Assembly: GCA_034696485.1 (NCBI GenBank)
Contig: JAQIWT010000200.1
Span: forward strand, 1 to 29,024
DNA from: Isohypsibius dastychi
Taxonomy: Eukaryota > Tardigrada > Eutardigrada > Parachela > Isohypsibiidae
DNA: 29,024 nucleotides
Direction: 5' to 3'
The notes under the pieces were generated by a model. It was not told the DNA's origin, did no database searches, and saw only the letters and a program-made list of their open reading frames with translations. Of this stretch, positions 28,449 to 29,024 are shown in pieces. A program made the position numbers and the translations under genes. Numbering within the stretch: position 1 is the first letter of the stretch; each line of letters starts with the position of its first letter.

Positions 28449-29024
28449 ATGACTGGCCATAGAGCTTCGGTCGGTTTATTTTTAATTGTTATCTATGGAG
28501 CAACAGGTGAGTTTTTGTTCTCGTCAAACAGATACTTCGTTCATCTCGTACTAATTAAATATATTATGCTCGAATGAAAACATTACACTCGAGTGAGTAT
28601 TGCCGTTGTAATAGCCACTATCGTTCTCCTAAAGTGATGTACGCTCATTCAGGTGGAATATGCGAAGAATGTTCCGGTTTTGAAAATGGCTGTCCCCCAC
28701 CAATTCCCATCAGGCCAGCGCACGAGAAGTCACTTGAAATCGATACGTTCCCTTGGACAACTAACACGACGCTCGTCAACTCTACTTTTCTGTACGACGT
28801 ACGCATCATAGCAAGCCTCAGGAACCGTCTTTGGCAAAAAGACGCTTCGGATATCAAAGTGTGCATGGAGTTGTGTACGAACGAATGTCAGGTTGTTGAC
28901 TACGACATAAGTGGGCAGACTTGCACTGCATATAACGTAACGGCTGCTATCAAATTCGTTCAAAGTTATCATTTTGCGGTCTTCAGCCCGATTGGAAAAC
29001 AAGTGGCTAGGCTGCAAGGATTTC
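28449..29024 (+). CDS. Secreted cysteine-containing protein, PAN/apple-like, 5' part
   Basis: Exon 28449-28506 encodes a signal peptide (MTGHRASVGLFLIVIYGATG). A 146-nt intron (GTGAGT...TTCAG) is followed by an exon from 28653 that is open to the window edge, giving 143 residues so far. The mature part starts GGICEECSGFENGC and contains several N-glycosylation sites (NTT, NST and NVT). The later segment VCMELCTNECQVVDY...TC has the C-x3-C-x3-C-x(n)-C spacing of PAN/apple modules, which bind proteins or sugars outside the cell. The gene continues beyond the window, so length and domain count are unknown. A decayed copy lies just upstream. Confidence 0.75.

Overview
This window is eukaryotic, from an invertebrate (protostome-like) nuclear genome. 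The genes are split by many short GT-AG introns (about 45-70 nt up to about 1 kb). The families seen are animal ones: Cys-loop nicotinic receptor subunits, an effector caspase, penta-EF-hand/calpain-type exons, a USP4/15-type deubiquitinase relic and a secreted PAN-like protein. A secreted GH5 endo-mannanase-like gene fits small arthropods, molluscs, tardigrades or similar animals, but I cannot fix the phylum from sequence alone. All calls come from reading translations and splice sites by eye; no database was searched.

Layout. (1) 1-1143, plus: 3' part of a divergent ARL13-like small-GTPase gene. (2) 1449-4278, minus: a complete 12-exon alpha-type nicotinic acetylcholine receptor subunit (516 aa). 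(3) 4921-5222, minus: an exon-like block with a probable frameshift. (4) 5494-7198, minus: a second, paralogous receptor copy, open and well spliced for 394 codons but with no recognisable 5' exons. (5) 7199-9229: non-coding, with a GT-rich stretch, a 12-G run and a tandem repeat of about 76 bp. (6) 9230-12742, minus: a 9-exon, 905-aa protein of unknown function with BED/C2H2-like zinc-finger motifs. (7) about 13190-15115, plus: a decayed USP4/11/15-like ubiquitin protease with three in-frame stops and no visible catalytic Cys box. (8) 16570-17235: a 33-bp satellite of about 20 units, open on both strands. (9) 17678-18160: a possible small two-exon gene of unknown function. (10) 20413-22336, plus: exons for a calpain-type penta-EF-hand domain with an unfamiliar C-terminal tail. 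(11) 23889-25337, minus: a GH5 mannanase-like secreted enzyme with a cysteine-rich insert and one apparent frame break. (12) 25926-26825, minus: a single-exon effector caspase. (13) 27820-28210 and 28449-end, plus: a decayed copy and the intact 5' part of a secreted cysteine-containing (PAN/apple-like) gene.

Mobile DNA is interspersed. There are two copies of a fold-back MITE (20095-20237 and 23498-23650) and two Helitron-like 3' termini (hairpin plus CTAG|T) near 22495 and 27809.

The genes do not form a pathway. The window looks like a gene-dense region shaped by local duplication (the receptor pair and the PAN-like pair), gene decay and small transposons. The best candidates for something undescribed are the 905-aa orphan zinc-finger protein, the dual-strand-open 33-bp satellite and the cysteine-rich GH5 loop.
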